Both the position numbers and the translations under genes were made by a program. This document shows positions 1 through 52,900 of a stretch of 64,000 bases of DNA, in pieces. Position 1 is the first letter of the stretch, and each line of letters starts with the position of its first letter. The notes under the pieces were generated by a model. The model was not told the DNA's origin. It did not search any database and was given only the letters and a program-made list of their open reading frames with translations. Source of the DNA: Apus apus (taxonomy: Eukaryota > Chordata > Aves > Apodiformes > Apodidae); the NCBI RefSeq assembly GCF_020740795.1, contig NC_067285.1, positions 98,787,152 through 98,851,151 on the forward strand, in the 5' to 3' direction.

Positions 1-193
1 GTTCTTTCTCCCTTGAAAAGCACAACTCTTGAATCTACAGTTTCCTCTAGCAAAGAGCTCCACAGTTTAGAAATTAATACAAGAATACTCCCCAGGATTT
101 GTTTACTCACTGCTTAAAAAGAGTTTAAAATATTTTAAAGTAATGTAGACCAAAAAAATTTTGTTCTTAAACAAAAGAAAAAATATTACTTAC

Positions 194-422
194 TATTAAC
201 AACAGGACAGTTTTCATCCTTAGGATCTTGAAGTCTCGACAGAGCCAAGACAGCTTGAATTCTCACATTCGAAAATTTATCTTTAAGTCTAATCAGCATA
301 GCTTCATTAATTTTATCAAACAAATCATCATCAATCTGGGCATTTTCTGGCATATTTCCCAAAATCTTACTAACAAGCTGGCATGTTCGAAATCTAACTG
401 CATGGCTGTTTGCACTGTGGGA
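194..422 (-). CDS. NCAPG: NCAPG coding exon 3
   Basis: 229 nt, starts in phase 0 and ends in phase 1. Encodes SHSANSHAVRFRTCQLVSK through DPKDENCPVVN, the first HEAT repeats. The acceptor is ctaag at 423-427 and the donor is a consensus gtaagt at 188-193 on the minus strand. An apparent extension to the right of 422 is intron. Confidence 0.95.
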
Positions 423-2166
423 CTTAGGGAAAGAAAAAAAATATTTTGTAATCACACTTTTCTCATTTCCAACACGAGGCTATTAATACGCACATGTAAG
501 TAGTTAATATTCTATACAGCACATGAAATATGCACTTGTGTATTTCAAAGGCTTTTCCTATTTCAGTTTCTTTTTAATAAAATTTAAGTCACAAAACTGG
601 AAAACAATTATGGCCCATCACATAGATCAGTTGCACTTTACATAATTAATAATGACTTCACAAAGGAACATGCTTACCACACAACTGTAAGACTACAACA
701 CATTACCTAACATACCCGTCTCCATAAAACATTAAAAAAAATATATTGGCAATGATGACTAGTGATCTTGGCCTGATTAATATTTTTATCCATGTCAAAA
801 CACTAGTTTAAGCAAATGTAATTGTACTTGTGATTTCATGCTGCTGGAACTGTTGATCTTCTTTCCATAACACTTGCAATAAGCAGAAAGGAATAATACA
901 TATGAGACCTGTATGAATAATCTTTTAATATTTTTACTTATCAAAAAACAGTATAAATTAATTTCCAGAACACTTCTAGTTTCATGCTTATAAATATGTC
1001 TACAGTAAAGCCTATCATGAACGTCTTACAACATAAGAAAACACTTCATGTTTTCTCATGGGCCTAACTTTTGACATCCAGTTGTCAGGTTACTCGTGGG
1101 GAGTGAAGAAGAGAAAGGGGTGTTACAAACCACTAGCTTTGCCTTGCTTTCACTTTTTAAGTTCTAGTTTGTAAAGTGGCAGCAAGTTTTCCCCCTGCAT
1201 GAAGTTTACGTTTGTTATGTTGAAGATTTAATAATGTGTTACTGTACCTCAAGTAGAAAGTTAAACACATAATTCAGAAGCAAATTATCTTGTTCTCCTT
1301 CCTCATGACCATCCTCTTTCTCCATTTCATAAAATGAAGTAACAAATTTAGCCACAAAATTGACCACTTGCTCCACTGCTGGTTCCCGTCTGTAGATTAT
1401 CATAGCATACTTAAGGAAATGAATGAACTTTTCATGAAAATCTTCCTTATCTTCTAACTGAAAACGTAAAAATCACACCATAACAAAAGGTGAGTACGTG
1501 GTTAATCTTTCAAAAGCAGTAACACAGAAAAATAAAATAAATTAATCTATAATTGACAGCTGCCGTTTAACATTTTCAAAGCGCTAAAACTCAGCAGGTA
1601 GGGCACACCCCCTGTTGTGCCCTCTTCACTTAGTCTTTTGCTTTAATGCCACATCAGATACATGCCTTGGCCGCTGGACTTCATTCTGGAGTTTCACATT
1701 TACCTGCTAGCAGGTTTCAGAAAGGCAATCGACACCCTCCTCCATTATTGTTCTGCGTCACAGCTACCTCTGGGGTATCCAAAAAACACCATTACGACCT
1801 GCCGTGGACTGTTCTCACACCCATGCTTGCAGAAAAAAACCGTGTACGATAGTTTAGCGTGTGGCTTGGTTTGTGGGTTTTAAGCTGTAGGGCTATTAGC
1901 GTATCGGCCACAATGCTCGTTTTAGGAGAAGCAAGGCCGAAGAAGGCCCCCGCCCTCCGAAGGAAAGGACGAGCAGTTGCTGAGGGGCCTCCCTCTCCCC
2001 TCAGCCCGGCCGGTCACCGCACCTCCCAGCCACCGGCACGCCCCAAGGGCAGGCGTACCTGACTATAGGTGCTCTTCAACGCCACAGCAAGCTTGGCGAG
2101 GTTCTGGTGAGGCTTCTGGGCCAGCTGAAAGGCTTCTTTGATTTGCAGGAACTTTTTTGCTCCCAT
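194..2166 (-). CDS. NCAPG: Condensin complex subunit 3 (CAP-G), 5' part only
   Basis: Partial gene reading leftward; three coding exons (2059-2166, 1248-1457, 194-422; 547 nt, about 182 codons) are inside the window and the rest lies beyond the left edge. NCAPG is the HEAT-repeat non-SMC subunit of condensin I and binds DNA together with the kleisin NCAPH during mitotic chromosome condensation. The predicted N-terminus MGAKKFLQIKEAFQLAQ, the block FIHFLKYAMIIYRREPAVE and the block MPENAQIDDDLFDKIN followed by VRIQAVLALSRLQDP match what I recall of human NCAPG nearly residue for residue. The last of these is the HEAT segment. All three introns have GT-AG ends on the minus strand, and the first two junctions are phase 0. 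The start ATG has a strong Kozak context (GCC ATG G). The gene starts in a CpG island. Identification is firm; the full length cannot be judged. Confidence 0.96.
1248..1457 (-). CDS. NCAPG: NCAPG coding exon 2
   Basis: 210 nt, 70 codons, phase 0 at both ends. Encodes LEDKEDFHEKFIHFLKY through NYVFNFLLE and includes an acidic stretch (EMEKEDGHEEGEQD), also acidic in the human protein. The acceptor is cag at 1458-1460 and the donor is gtacagt at 1241-1247, both on the minus strand. Confidence 0.95.
2059..2166 (-). CDS. NCAPG: NCAPG coding exon 1
   Basis: 108 nt, 36 codons, from the start ATG (complement of 2164-2166) to a gtacgc donor. Encodes MGAKKFLQIKEAFQLAQ through STYSQ; ends in phase 0. 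Confidence 0.95.
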
Positions 2167-2380
2167 GGCTGCAAAGAAAAGGGACCGTCACGTAACGCGT
2201 TCCCTGCTCCGGTAGCGCAGAGTCGCCCCTGGAAAGGCGGAGAGATGCTGTTCCCAGACGGGGCCCTGCTGCGTTCCTAGACCGGGGCTCCTGCCCAGCC
2301 CAGCCCGGCCCGGCCGCCCCAGCCCGGCCCCGCTCCCCGCCGCGCGCGCCGCCAACGGCCGCGGAGCTCGCGCCTCCAGC

Positions 2381-2395
2381 TTCAAACTCGGCGCG
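2381..2395 (-). promoter_or_regulatory. CDE/CHR-like cell-cycle promoter module
   Basis: On the minus strand, towards NCAPG, the sequence reads CGCGC, a four-base spacer CGAG, then TTTGAA. This is the arrangement of the CDE and CHR elements with the usual 4-nt spacing, bound by DREAM and MMB complexes at G2/M genes, and NCAPG is a mitotic gene. It sits about 215-230 bp upstream of the ATG, a reasonable distance for a site near the transcription start. The start site itself is inferred. Confidence 0.55.
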
Positions 2396-2409
2396 AGAAC
2401 CCTTCTCGG

Positions 2410-2419
2410 TCTCGCGAGA
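2410..2419. promoter_or_regulatory. TCTCGCGAGA palindrome
   Basis: Perfect ten-base palindrome TCTCGCGAGA in the CpG island, 14 bp from the CDE-like site. This motif is the known BANP-bound element of CpG-island promoters and is frequent at divergent housekeeping promoters. Confidence 0.6.
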
Positions 2420-2599
2420 AGCCGGGTGGGCGGGGGAAGGGAGAGAGGGAGGGAGGGCGCTGGGGGCGCGTGCTCGCCCCCGCGCGCGGGGGGCGGGGCC
2501 ATGGCGGCAGGGCGGGCCTTGGCGGGCGGCCTCGCGCCGCGGCCGTTAGCCGGGGGGTGGGCGGGGGGCGCCGCGCGCCGCCATCTTGTCGTGGGGCGG

Positions 2600-2838
2600 C
2601 GGGGGCGGCGGGAGCGGCGGTTTCAAAGCCGGGGGCGGTGTCGGGCCCGGGCCCGCTGTGCGGCTGGGGAGAGGCCGCGGGCGGGCGGGCGTCATGCCAG
2701 GTTGCGTGTCGGGGCAACATAGTTGAATAGGCTTGAGAAGCCGTGGTACTGCTCTCAGCCCAAGTCCTCTCCGGAGTTGATCTTCTGGAAAAATGAGGAG
2801 AGTGGCGTTTTGTGAACGAGAGGCTTGCACCGAAGCAG
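2600..2838 (+). ncRNA. Candidate first exon of a divergent plus-strand transcript
   Basis: Region leaving the CpG island on the opposite strand to NCAPG. It ends in a fair donor, GAAGCAG followed by gtgggg at 2839. No long ORF runs through it; a short ATG-started frame (MPGCVSGQHS) stops quickly. By position it corresponds to the DCAF16 side of the mammalian promoter, but I see no DCAF16 coding similarity. The left boundary is a guess. Confidence 0.25.
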
Positions 2839-6280
<3,442 letters not shown>

Positions 6281-6454
6281 GAAGGAAGGAAGGAAGGAAG
6301 GAAGGAAGGAAGGAAGGAAGGAAGGAAGGAAGGAAGGAAGGAAGGAAGGAAGGAAGGAAGGAAGGAAGGAAGGAAGGAAGGAAGGAAGGAAGGAAGGAAG
6401 GAAGGAAGGAAGGAAGGAAGGAAGGAAGGAAGGAAGGAAGGAAGGAAGGAAGGA
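6281..6454. repeat. (GGAA)n microsatellite
   Basis: About 43 perfect GGAA tetramers directly continuing the GAAA array. One early A-to-G change expanded in phase would explain the compound structure. Confidence 0.98.
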
Positions 6455-6477
6455 GACATAACTGAAAAGTTCTGGCA

Positions 6478-6841
6478 TTATCTGCTGAAATTCTGTTTTT
6501 GTAACCAGTTGGGTTTTTTGAGTAGAGGAACTAGTGAACTTGAGTCACCTATGACTTTATGTTCTGTGGTTGCATTTTCTTGTACATGAGATCTGATTGA
6601 AGCTTTTACAGTGTTTGAAGTATTGTCTGACAAGCTCTGTTGGGGCTCAGAATACTTCACCAGTGATAAATTATATCCTGCTAAAACACCATCTAGTTCC
6701 AAAGCCTCAAATTGTTTTTTTTCTTCTAACCCCCCAAAATAAATAGCTACTTGGAAATATCTCATTGGTTTATTACTCTCCCAAGTGTACCTGAAGATCT
6801 GTGCTCCTCTGCTCTGACTGTCTCAAGTGTGTCCAACTGTG
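6478..6841 (-). other. Unexplained minus-strand ORF next to the microsatellite
   Basis: The frame is open for roughly 120 codons (95 from the Met at 6765) and ends just before the purine array. Its composition is mixed and not low-complexity (for example FGGLEEKKQFEALELDGVLA). I do not recognise it. The absence of a good start context and of related flanking exons makes it most likely a chance ORF or a fragment of an old retrocopy. Confidence 0.2.
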
Positions 6842-8399
6842 CATTCAGATCTCATGTGTCCTCTGCTGTTAAGCAGAAAAAATGTTACCATCCATTTTGT
6901 AGAGAGATAACACAGGTAAGATATTACCTATAAAAGTACCTTTTAAACCTTTTGTGTTTTACTTAATTTTCTTTCTATTTTCACTCAGGTTTTTTATTTC
7001 TCTGAGGAACAAGGTGCTAGGAAATTGTTCTAACCCTTTGTATTCTCTGATTGTCCTAGTAAGCTTGTAAATGTTATTAAAAAGTCCCTAAGTCCCTACA
7101 CTTTTTTTATCAAACTGATGACCATGCAGAGAAGATAGAACTATATTAACTGAATTAAACTAAGTGTGAGTATGTATTATCAGATACCAGACAATTGACC
7201 ATTGAAAGTCTTTATGCCCTAGTTATAAAAAATAATTCAGTCACAGGCAGCAGCATCTCGGATACTAATGCCAGTGAAGGAAGAAGCATACTTAGTCATT
7301 CCTGTGCACAAGGCCCTGTTTTTGAGCTTTTCTTATTAATGTTCTGTCTGGGCGAAACTTCTCTGCGTGCCCTGCTTAGCATGTCCCAGTAACTGTTACC
7401 ATCGTTTTCCTTCGTGGTCTTTCCCATCTCCTACACCTTATTTCTTAGTCGGTCTTCATTTCCTCTCCTGGAGAGAAAAATCTTTCTGCCTCCAGAGACT
7501 TAGAGTCCCCCCTTTTCTTCCAGTGATTAAAGGGTTTAGTTTCTCTATCCCAAGATCTTCTCTTTTTACGGCTTCTCACTCCTCCCTACTGCCTGCAGGC
7601 ATTCTTCTTTGCCCGGATCTTTCTCCTCTTGGAGTGTATTTTTACCAGTGATTTATCTCTTTTTGCGCTCACCAAGGACTTCCCTTTTTCCTTTTGCCCT
7701 GCCCTTACCTGACACCAGCCAGGAGGTGAGATGGGAAAGCTGCCTTATCTGCATGGTGTAAAAGGCAACTTTATGTCCCTCTGACAGGCTGCAAACCAGT
7801 GTGAGCTGAGGTGGGGCCCTCGGCCTGCTCCATGGGGTCTGTTGTACTGGCTGCAGTGACACATCAGAGGGGTGTTGAGCAGCTTTCAGCTTCTCTTACC
7901 TGTTCTTTCTCCCTTTTCCTCTTCTCCACCTCTCTGACTTCACCCTATTTTGCCTTCTCCTTCCGTTTTCTCTGCTAGACTTGTTTAAACGTGTCCACTA
8001 ACCATTTTCTTATGTAACACTTTACTGAAGCATTCTTCTTTAAACATCCCATTATCTTAATAGCTTGCCTTCTTTGTGTCCTGTTTTATGCCATTTCTGT
8101 GCTTTTATTTATTTTTACATGTCTTGAAGGGAGGGAGAGGCTTGCAGATGAAAAACAAACAAACAACAACAAAAACAAACAAAACCCCCTAACCTGTAAC
8201 AATATATTTTTTCTGCTGACACCTTTCCAATGCCTATGGTGCACCTGAAAGGAACTGACCAGTCTCTTTGGACAAGGCAGGTGGACCGGACCCTGAGCAC
8301 CTCTTCCCGGGCTTGGCTGTGCTCAGGGGTGCCTCTTAGCTGAAATAACTGCTCTATTTCAGCAGAGCAGCAAAACTTGATCAAGGTTTTCTTCATCAC
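6842..8399. other. Intergenic stretch between divergent region and FAM184B
   Basis: No exon of a known protein seen. A good donor-like site (cacag, gtaaga) is at 6915-6916. A/C-rich tract (AAACAAAC-like) at 8150-8190. Pyrimidine-rich sequence runs through about 7400-8000. The small ORFs are unremarkable. Confidence 0.5.
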
Positions 8400-47302
<38,903 letters not shown>

Positions 47303-47975
47303 AGAAAACGATTACCATACTTCTCAGAATTACTAGAAAAGGTCTTCCTGCTTTCCTTTAGGAAATGATAATCCAATGTATGATTTAGAAAAAAATAAGA
47401 AACATGTAATTTCCATGTAAATAATTAGGAGCAACTGCACTCTCTTGCATCTAATTGCTATGGAGTTAGAGGCATGGAATTCATTATTTTTTTTAACAAC
47501 TTCTAAAAATGAAGGAAAAGCAAAATTCTGGATACTCTTATGTGAAGACTTTTCAATCAAGAAATCATCCCACTCCACAATTACAGTCAATATGCAGTTT
47601 GGTTTTGGTATGTCCTGTCAATCTGTCCTCAGCTGAAAAAAAGATCATACTTCAGTAAGTGATTTCTGTAGGTTTATACATTTACTTAACCAGCTGTTTA
47701 AAATTATTTCTGCATATAGTAATGCAACTTTTTATATTTTAAGAGGTTTTTGTTAAAATTGTTTTCAGCTGTACAGCATGCAGTATACCTTCAACAACAG
47801 CATGTTTATAGCAGGTTGGTTTAGAAATACTTCCCGGTTTGCTTAATAAACTGTTTTGTATAGTCAACATTGCAATATAATATTCCTGTTGCACTTCAAT
47901 ACTTGTAACAATCAGCCTTTTAAATTAGGATAATATATAAGTATGACCAATAAACTTGTTTGTAAATAATCCATT
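47303..47975 (+). other. FAM184B: FAM184B 3' UTR
   Basis: AT-rich, non-coding. Two canonical AATAAA signals are seen on the plus strand at 47845-47850 and 47949-47954. Either could end the transcript; the exact end is inferred. Confidence 0.6.
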
Positions 47976-49390
47976 TCCATGTTTTGCAAAATAGTGCTAT
48001 GTATGCTGAAGTGTGAGTCAGGCTGATACGAGTTCCAGCTTTATGGGAACTGCATCCTTGTACATTTTGTCTCAATATTGCTCTTATGCCTGCCAAAATG
48101 CCATGTGTGGGAATGACTGCATTTATCAGATCACGCTAGCTAACTCATTACTGGGAGAAGAGACACCCATGGAGAAATTAACCCACAGGTAATTCATCAA
48201 CAAATGTATAAGCAACCTAGAGTTTCAGACAAGATAGTTCATCTTCAACTGCCGTATGATTTGAAACTCCATTTAATTTCAGCAAGCAGGGCCCAGCTAC
48301 ATAGGAAGTTTTAGGGGTGTGATCAGAAGTGCCTCCAGCCTCACCTCTTCTGATGTCTGAGAGCCAGCAAGCGCTGCACCAACACAGCAAGCACTTACTG
48401 CAGAACAGCTACTGCTCCTCATCCGTGGTAAAAAGGTGGCAGAAGGGGCAGAATGCTTCTGCAGGCCAGTACTTTCATCCTAGCTGTTTAGTATTTTTTC
48501 CAAGATTAACTGCTTGGGTCAGGAGACTGGCATCAGGTTTCGCAAAAAGACACTTTTTATACTTCCAAAACCAGGACAAAATGGTGTACAGTAGCACTGA
48601 AGAGTACATTGGTGTGTGTGAGATTAGAAAACATACAGGGCTAAGTTTTTCATTAGTTTTCATCCACTCTGACCCGAAATGTTCAATAAACAATTACTAA
48701 TTCTGATTTCCAGGGCTAAAATATTCTAATTAACTGTGCCCCTAAAATTGTGTCCCTATAAAGTGGCTTTCCTGACTATGTAGATGAATTAAGCTTGTTG
48801 CCTATTACTAAACTTTTTGCTATTTCTACCTCCAGAATCTTTCTTTGGCTACATTTAAAAAGTGCACCTCAGCAGAAGCTAGCTCTGTAGGCTGGACAGT
48901 GCTGACGACCCAATATCCACGAGTGCTTTTTATTCTGGGGGTAGATATTCTGGACCATTTCTACACTAGCCTGAAAGATAGAACACTAGTAAGGTTGGGC
49001 CTGCATTACGTACACCCCCGGGGTATGCACTGTGCCATTTCACCCTGTAAGAATCAAATTTGTACAGCCTGAGACCCCTTTGTGACTCCACTCAGCGGGG
49101 ATGGACAGTTCACTTCAATAAAAGTACACTCTTGACCTGACCTCAATACAGACAATATGAAAGGTGTTTCTGTAGTGGTACTTAATGGATCATTGCTGGA
49201 TCACAAAACATTTTTAAAATTCCAGTAAATCTAAACCATCATCTTTGCAAGTATTTTAATCTTTGCAAGTATTTTAATCATACCAGAAAGGATATAGTTA
49301 GGGGAAAGCTAGGGCTACCCTTTCTACAAGGAACAGGATGTCTTCTAGAAAACATAATTCTACCAGGAAGTATCCCGAGTAGCAACTCTG
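47976..49390. other. Convergent intergenic gap FAM184B / MED28
   Basis: No gene recognised. A plus-strand AATAAA lies at about 49117 within a TTCACTTCAATAAAAG context, which could be a distal FAM184B polyadenylation site or the end of an old repeat. An 18-bp tandem duplication lies at 49242-49277. Confidence 0.5.
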
Positions 49391-49579
49391 TTTATTTTCC
49401 ACTGAAATATAAAACTAATCCATATTTTGGGGAAGAAAGAAAGAAGAGAATTAAATTTGCTTAATTGTCTTAACTATTTATATTTGCAGTACAAATGACA
49501 TTATACAAAAAGCATACAAAGTAAAAAGAACACAACTGCTTTACACTGTTGAAAATACTCAGATATGTAAAATCAAAGA
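49391..49579 (-). other. MED28: MED28 3' UTR
   Basis: The first canonical minus-strand AATAAA after the stop is the complement of 49391-49396. A weaker TATAAA-like variant is near 49478. The end is inferred. Confidence 0.5.
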
Positions 49580-49777
49580 TCATGTTTGCTTCATTGGAGC
49601 TGGAATATTAGCAGATGCTTGTTCTAGGTAAGCTAATGGACCTTGAGACATTTCTGCAGGCTTTTTGTGCTGTACACTGATATCTTCCAGGACCTGTTGC
49701 CAGTGTCGCAGTTTACCCAAATGCTTCTGAATTAATGCTTCTTTTCTCTGCAATTCATTTCTTAATTCTGAAACATC
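49580..49777 (-). CDS. MED28: MED28 exon 4
   Basis: 198 nt including the TGA stop (complement of 49580-49582). Encodes [20 protein letters not shown] through [12 protein letters not shown]. Confidence 0.97.
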   Translation of the reverse strand, partial: DVSELRNELQRKEALIQKHLGKLRHWQQVLEDISVQHKKPAEMSQGPLAYLEQASANIPAPMKQT

Positions 49778-51774
49778 CTATGGATGAAAAAATGTGTAAA
49801 CAGTCAGTATTAATAAGAATAACCACCTCACATAAAGAGCATGTAATTTTTTTAGCCTGAGTTTCCAAGCTGATCTTATGGTGATTCTAATATTGGAAAA
49901 ATATGGAACAGAGGGAAAGCACTGGGAATGCACTAGTTCCATTCCTCTAGGTCACTTATTTCAGAGATCATAAATTCCAGCAAAATTTGACTAACTAGTT
50001 TGTTTCTTCCAGTGAAATACCTGTGTTCTAACAGTCCACAGAGCCGCAGGCATCCAGCTTCTCCAGGTTTCTGGTGCAAGCTATGTTAACAGTCAAGTTC
50101 TACCAACTTAAGATACAGCATCACGTTGAGAAACCCAGAATTAATGTGAACAAGGTAATTAACTGTACAGGTACACAGCTTATCTTAGCAAGTACAACAC
50201 AGGTAAATTAATTTAAACATACCTCTTTAATTACTTGTTCTGGTTTCTGGACTGATAGCTGCAGTCTTTTTTGTAGAAAAAAGCATTCAGTTTGTCTTGC
50301 GACATCCAAAAACTTCTGGATGCACTGATCAACACCTAAACATAACAAAACAGGAAGAAGTGATTCCACAAAAGTAGTTATGAGGCTGATACCGGTAGCT
50401 GTCAACATTTTATAAAAACACTTTTCACAGTACTTTCTAGAAAGAAAACATTAAGATTTACTAAAATGACATATGTATAAAACCAAGATGCAAATTAAAT
50501 GTCTGCATAAATCCCTTTTCCCCAAGTTTTATTATATTTTTGACCATGAAAAGTAGTTCTAACATAATTTGTGGAACTTGGTTGAATAAAGAAAACATGT
50601 TGCTGCATGCCGAAGCAACAAGCACCATGTAAGGTTCTAAAACATAGGCATATTTAGGAGAATATTCTGCCTTACTATATTACGCACTACTGTTTGATAA
50701 TAAAAGCTTTTCCATTCCAGCATACGGATAAAACCCAATACCAAGCAAGGAAATTTCAGAAGTATTTATGCTGGTTTTGAAGAGTGCTTGAGAGTCAAGC
50801 TTGAAAAACCTGCTAAGGAAAAGTACACTTCTAAGCTGTATTCGAGGGGCATTTTTTAACTTCCCGTCTATAGCAGCCCAGTATCAATTATGCCTCCCAC
50901 AGAGGTGCCTGTCACGCAGGCCTTAGAGCATTGCTACTCATCTAGGCTCTCCTTTCCCAGCTTTTAATTACTGCTTCATCAACATTACCTTCTTAGTTTC
51001 TGAACAATGTATTTCATTGCCCGTTAATATAACCCCACACAACCCCGGAGCCAGCTGGCACTCGCACCTCTCCGGAAGACCCCCATCATTCCCTGTGTGA
51101 GGCTCCGAACAGAGTTCCAGCTGGGAAGGGGGAGTCGCCGTTCAAAGGCCCCGAATTGGTTTTAAAACACTTTTGGCCTCAAGTGACAAGGCACGTGTAC
51201 CCTTGGCAAAGCTCAAACGCACCTGCAAAACCTCCCAAGTTTTAGGGAAAGTTAGCCGTAAATTTGCAACCCCAGCCGTGCCCCTCAGTATTCCAGGCCT
51301 GCAGAATAAATCCGTGGCGTATCCAGGGCTTTCCTGAAGCCGAGCCGAGCTGCAGCACCTCGGCAGCGCCCGAAAGCCGCCGAGGGGTCAGTCCAGCCCG
51401 GCGGGACTCAGGCGAGAGGCGCCGGGCACGGCGGCAACAGCCCTTCCCCACCCCCGGGGCCTCACCGGTGCGGATCTCCTCCTGGTCCGTGCCGTTCACG
51501 TAGTCCTGGCTCACCAGCGAGGCGAAGCAGGCCTGCAAGAGAGGGGAGCGCGGGCGGTCAGAGCCCCGGGGGGAGCGCCCACCCGCGGCCTCCCCCGCCG
51601 CGGCGCACGCACCTCGAAGGACGCTTCCAGATCGTCCACCAGCGTGTTGTTGGGATTGCGCGGCCCGGTCGGAGGCGGGATGAGGCCGGCCGGGCCGGGC
51701 CCACCGGGAGGCCCCGGCGGCGGCGGCGGCCCCGGCGGCTGGCTGGGGAACATGCCGCCCAGCACGCCCGCCAT
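49580..51774 (-). CDS. MED28: Mediator complex subunit 28
   Basis: Complete gene on the minus strand, four exons: 51613-51774, 51466-51532, 50223-50335, 49580-49777; 540 nt, 179 residues plus stop (human 178). MED28 is a head-module-associated Mediator subunit, also reported at the actin cytoskeleton with merlin and Grb2. The N-terminal 40 residues are Pro/Gly-rich ([17 protein letters not shown]) and poorly conserved. From [20 protein letters not shown] onward the protein is nearly identical to human, including [49 protein letters not shown] and the end [11 protein letters not shown]. All introns are GT-AG with matching phases (0, 1, 0). The start has a strong context (GCC ATG GCG) within a CpG island. 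LAP3 lies just upstream on the same strand. Confidence 0.98.
50223..50335 (-). CDS. MED28: MED28 exon 3
   Basis: 113 nt, phase 1 to phase 0. Encodes [20 protein letters not shown] through KPEQVIKE; one conservative change from human (Val for Ile). Confidence 0.97.
51466..51532 (-). CDS. MED28: MED28 exon 2
   Basis: 67 nt, phase 0 to phase 1. Encodes [20 protein letters not shown] and RT, identical to human as recalled. Confidence 0.97.
51613..51774 (-). CDS. MED28: MED28 exon 1
   Basis: 162 nt, 54 codons, phase 0 end. Pro/Gly-rich N-terminus then [13 protein letters not shown]; donor gtgcgt. Confidence 0.96.
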
Positions 51775-51837
51775 GGCGCCCCGCGGGCTGCGCGGCCGCC
51801 GCGCCTGCGCAGGGGGCGGGGGGCGAAGGCGGGCCCG

Positions 51838-51905
51838 GTGCCCCCCCCGCCCCGCCCGCTGCCCCCCCCGCCCCGCCCGCTGCCCCCCCCCCCCGCCGCC
51901 GCCGC
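51838..51905. repeat. C-rich tandem repeat at the MED28 promoter
   Basis: About three copies of a roughly 22-bp unit containing GCCCCGCCCGCTG and long C runs, ending in a CCG run. On the minus strand, the MED28 sense strand, it is G-rich with many G-runs. It lies 64-131 bp upstream of the ATG. Confidence 0.8.
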
Positions 51906-52260
51906 CTCCCGCCTCCCTCCCGCACGCAGGGCAGCCCCAGCGGCCGGGAGCTCCGCCCGCCTCGGGCGCGGGGAGAAGCCGAGAAAACAAAGCCGTCCTT
52001 CCCAGAGAGACCCTCCCCTCCAGCCTCTGCCCTCCCGCGCCTCCCAGACGCCAGCCGGGTAAGAAGCAGCTCAGCACCGCTGGTCACAGGCAGCCACACA
52101 CGAGTTTAACAGAAAAAAAGCACACCCTCCGGGCCTGGATCCCCCACGTTCTCAAGAAAACCTGGCCCCTCTTTGTAGGTGTGTTTGACGTGTCAACTCT
52201 CAGCTTGAAGCCCGAGAGCCTCGCACGCAGCAGGGTGACAAAGGGCGGGGGCTGCTGACG

Positions 52261-52900
52261 AGCTCCCCTCGAAAAACCCACCCAGCACTAACGTGCGTTG
52301 ATTCGTGTTTGAAAGGCAGTGACAAGATGGATTCTTGTTGGCACTTGTTTAAGACTCAGTACATAATTTAGTGCCAAAGCCATGCTAATCACACTAATTG
52401 CAACAGCCTAAACATGCATTATTTCTCACCTCAAAACACACCAACAGCAGTTCTAGTTTTTCCCAAGGAAAAATGTCAGAATGGCAAATTTAAGAACAAC
52501 TTTGCAGTTACTTTATGCACAACCTAAAATTCATCCAATACTGAGGCACAGCTATGATCTCCATGCTATTGTTCATTCTCAATAAAAACTCACACCCAAA
52601 TAAGAGATTTATTGTTTGCAATAATTCAGCATACTTAACATATAAAAAAAGCAGTTCAGATGTTTTCCACCATCGTGTTTTGGTACTAAATATCTCAACA
52701 TTTCAAACAGGAGTTTTTATTTTTAACTGCATTATATGGGATGACAAATCTCAAAGGCAAGATATTCTCACCCAAATAATGATTTATAAAAAGCACTTGT
52801 AGTTCATTACTGTAGTAAAAATACGCTTGGGACATTCATTTATGAATAATACTTTTTTTTTTTTTTTTAAGGCAGAGTAGATTATTTTAGAATAGGTATT
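52261..52900 (-). other. LAP3: LAP3 3' UTR and LAP3-MED28 spacer
   Basis: Minus-strand AATAAA signals are the complement of 52900-52905 (overlapping the stop codon) and of 52608-52613. A run of 17 T (about 52853-52869) reads as poly(A) on the sense strand. No gene is seen. Confidence 0.55.

Larger units (their letters stand above)
1930..2730. promoter_or_regulatory. CpG island, probably bidirectional NCAPG promoter
   Basis: GC- and CpG-dense block covering NCAPG coding exon 1 and about 560 bp upstream of its ATG. Both flanks are AT-rich. Long overlapping Pro/Ala/Arg/Gly-rich ORFs on both strands here come from the base composition. In mammals NCAPG shares a head-to-head promoter with DCAF16, so divergent transcription is plausible. 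Confidence 0.8.
51280..52260. promoter_or_regulatory. CpG island, MED28 promoter
   Basis: CpG-dense block covering MED28 exons 1-2 and about 480 bp upstream. Long Pro/Arg/Ala-rich ORFs on both strands are compositional. No matching divergent gene is seen; LAP3 upstream has the same orientation. Confidence 0.85.

Noticed and set aside
48329-49072. ORFs of 123 and 75 codons between FAM184B and MED28
   Set aside because: No splice context, promoter or recognisable similarity; likely chance.
51242-52258. Long Pro/Arg/Ala/Gly-rich ORFs on both strands around the MED28 promoter
   Set aside because: CpG-island composition suppresses stops; the real exons are defined by splice sites and MED28 similarity.
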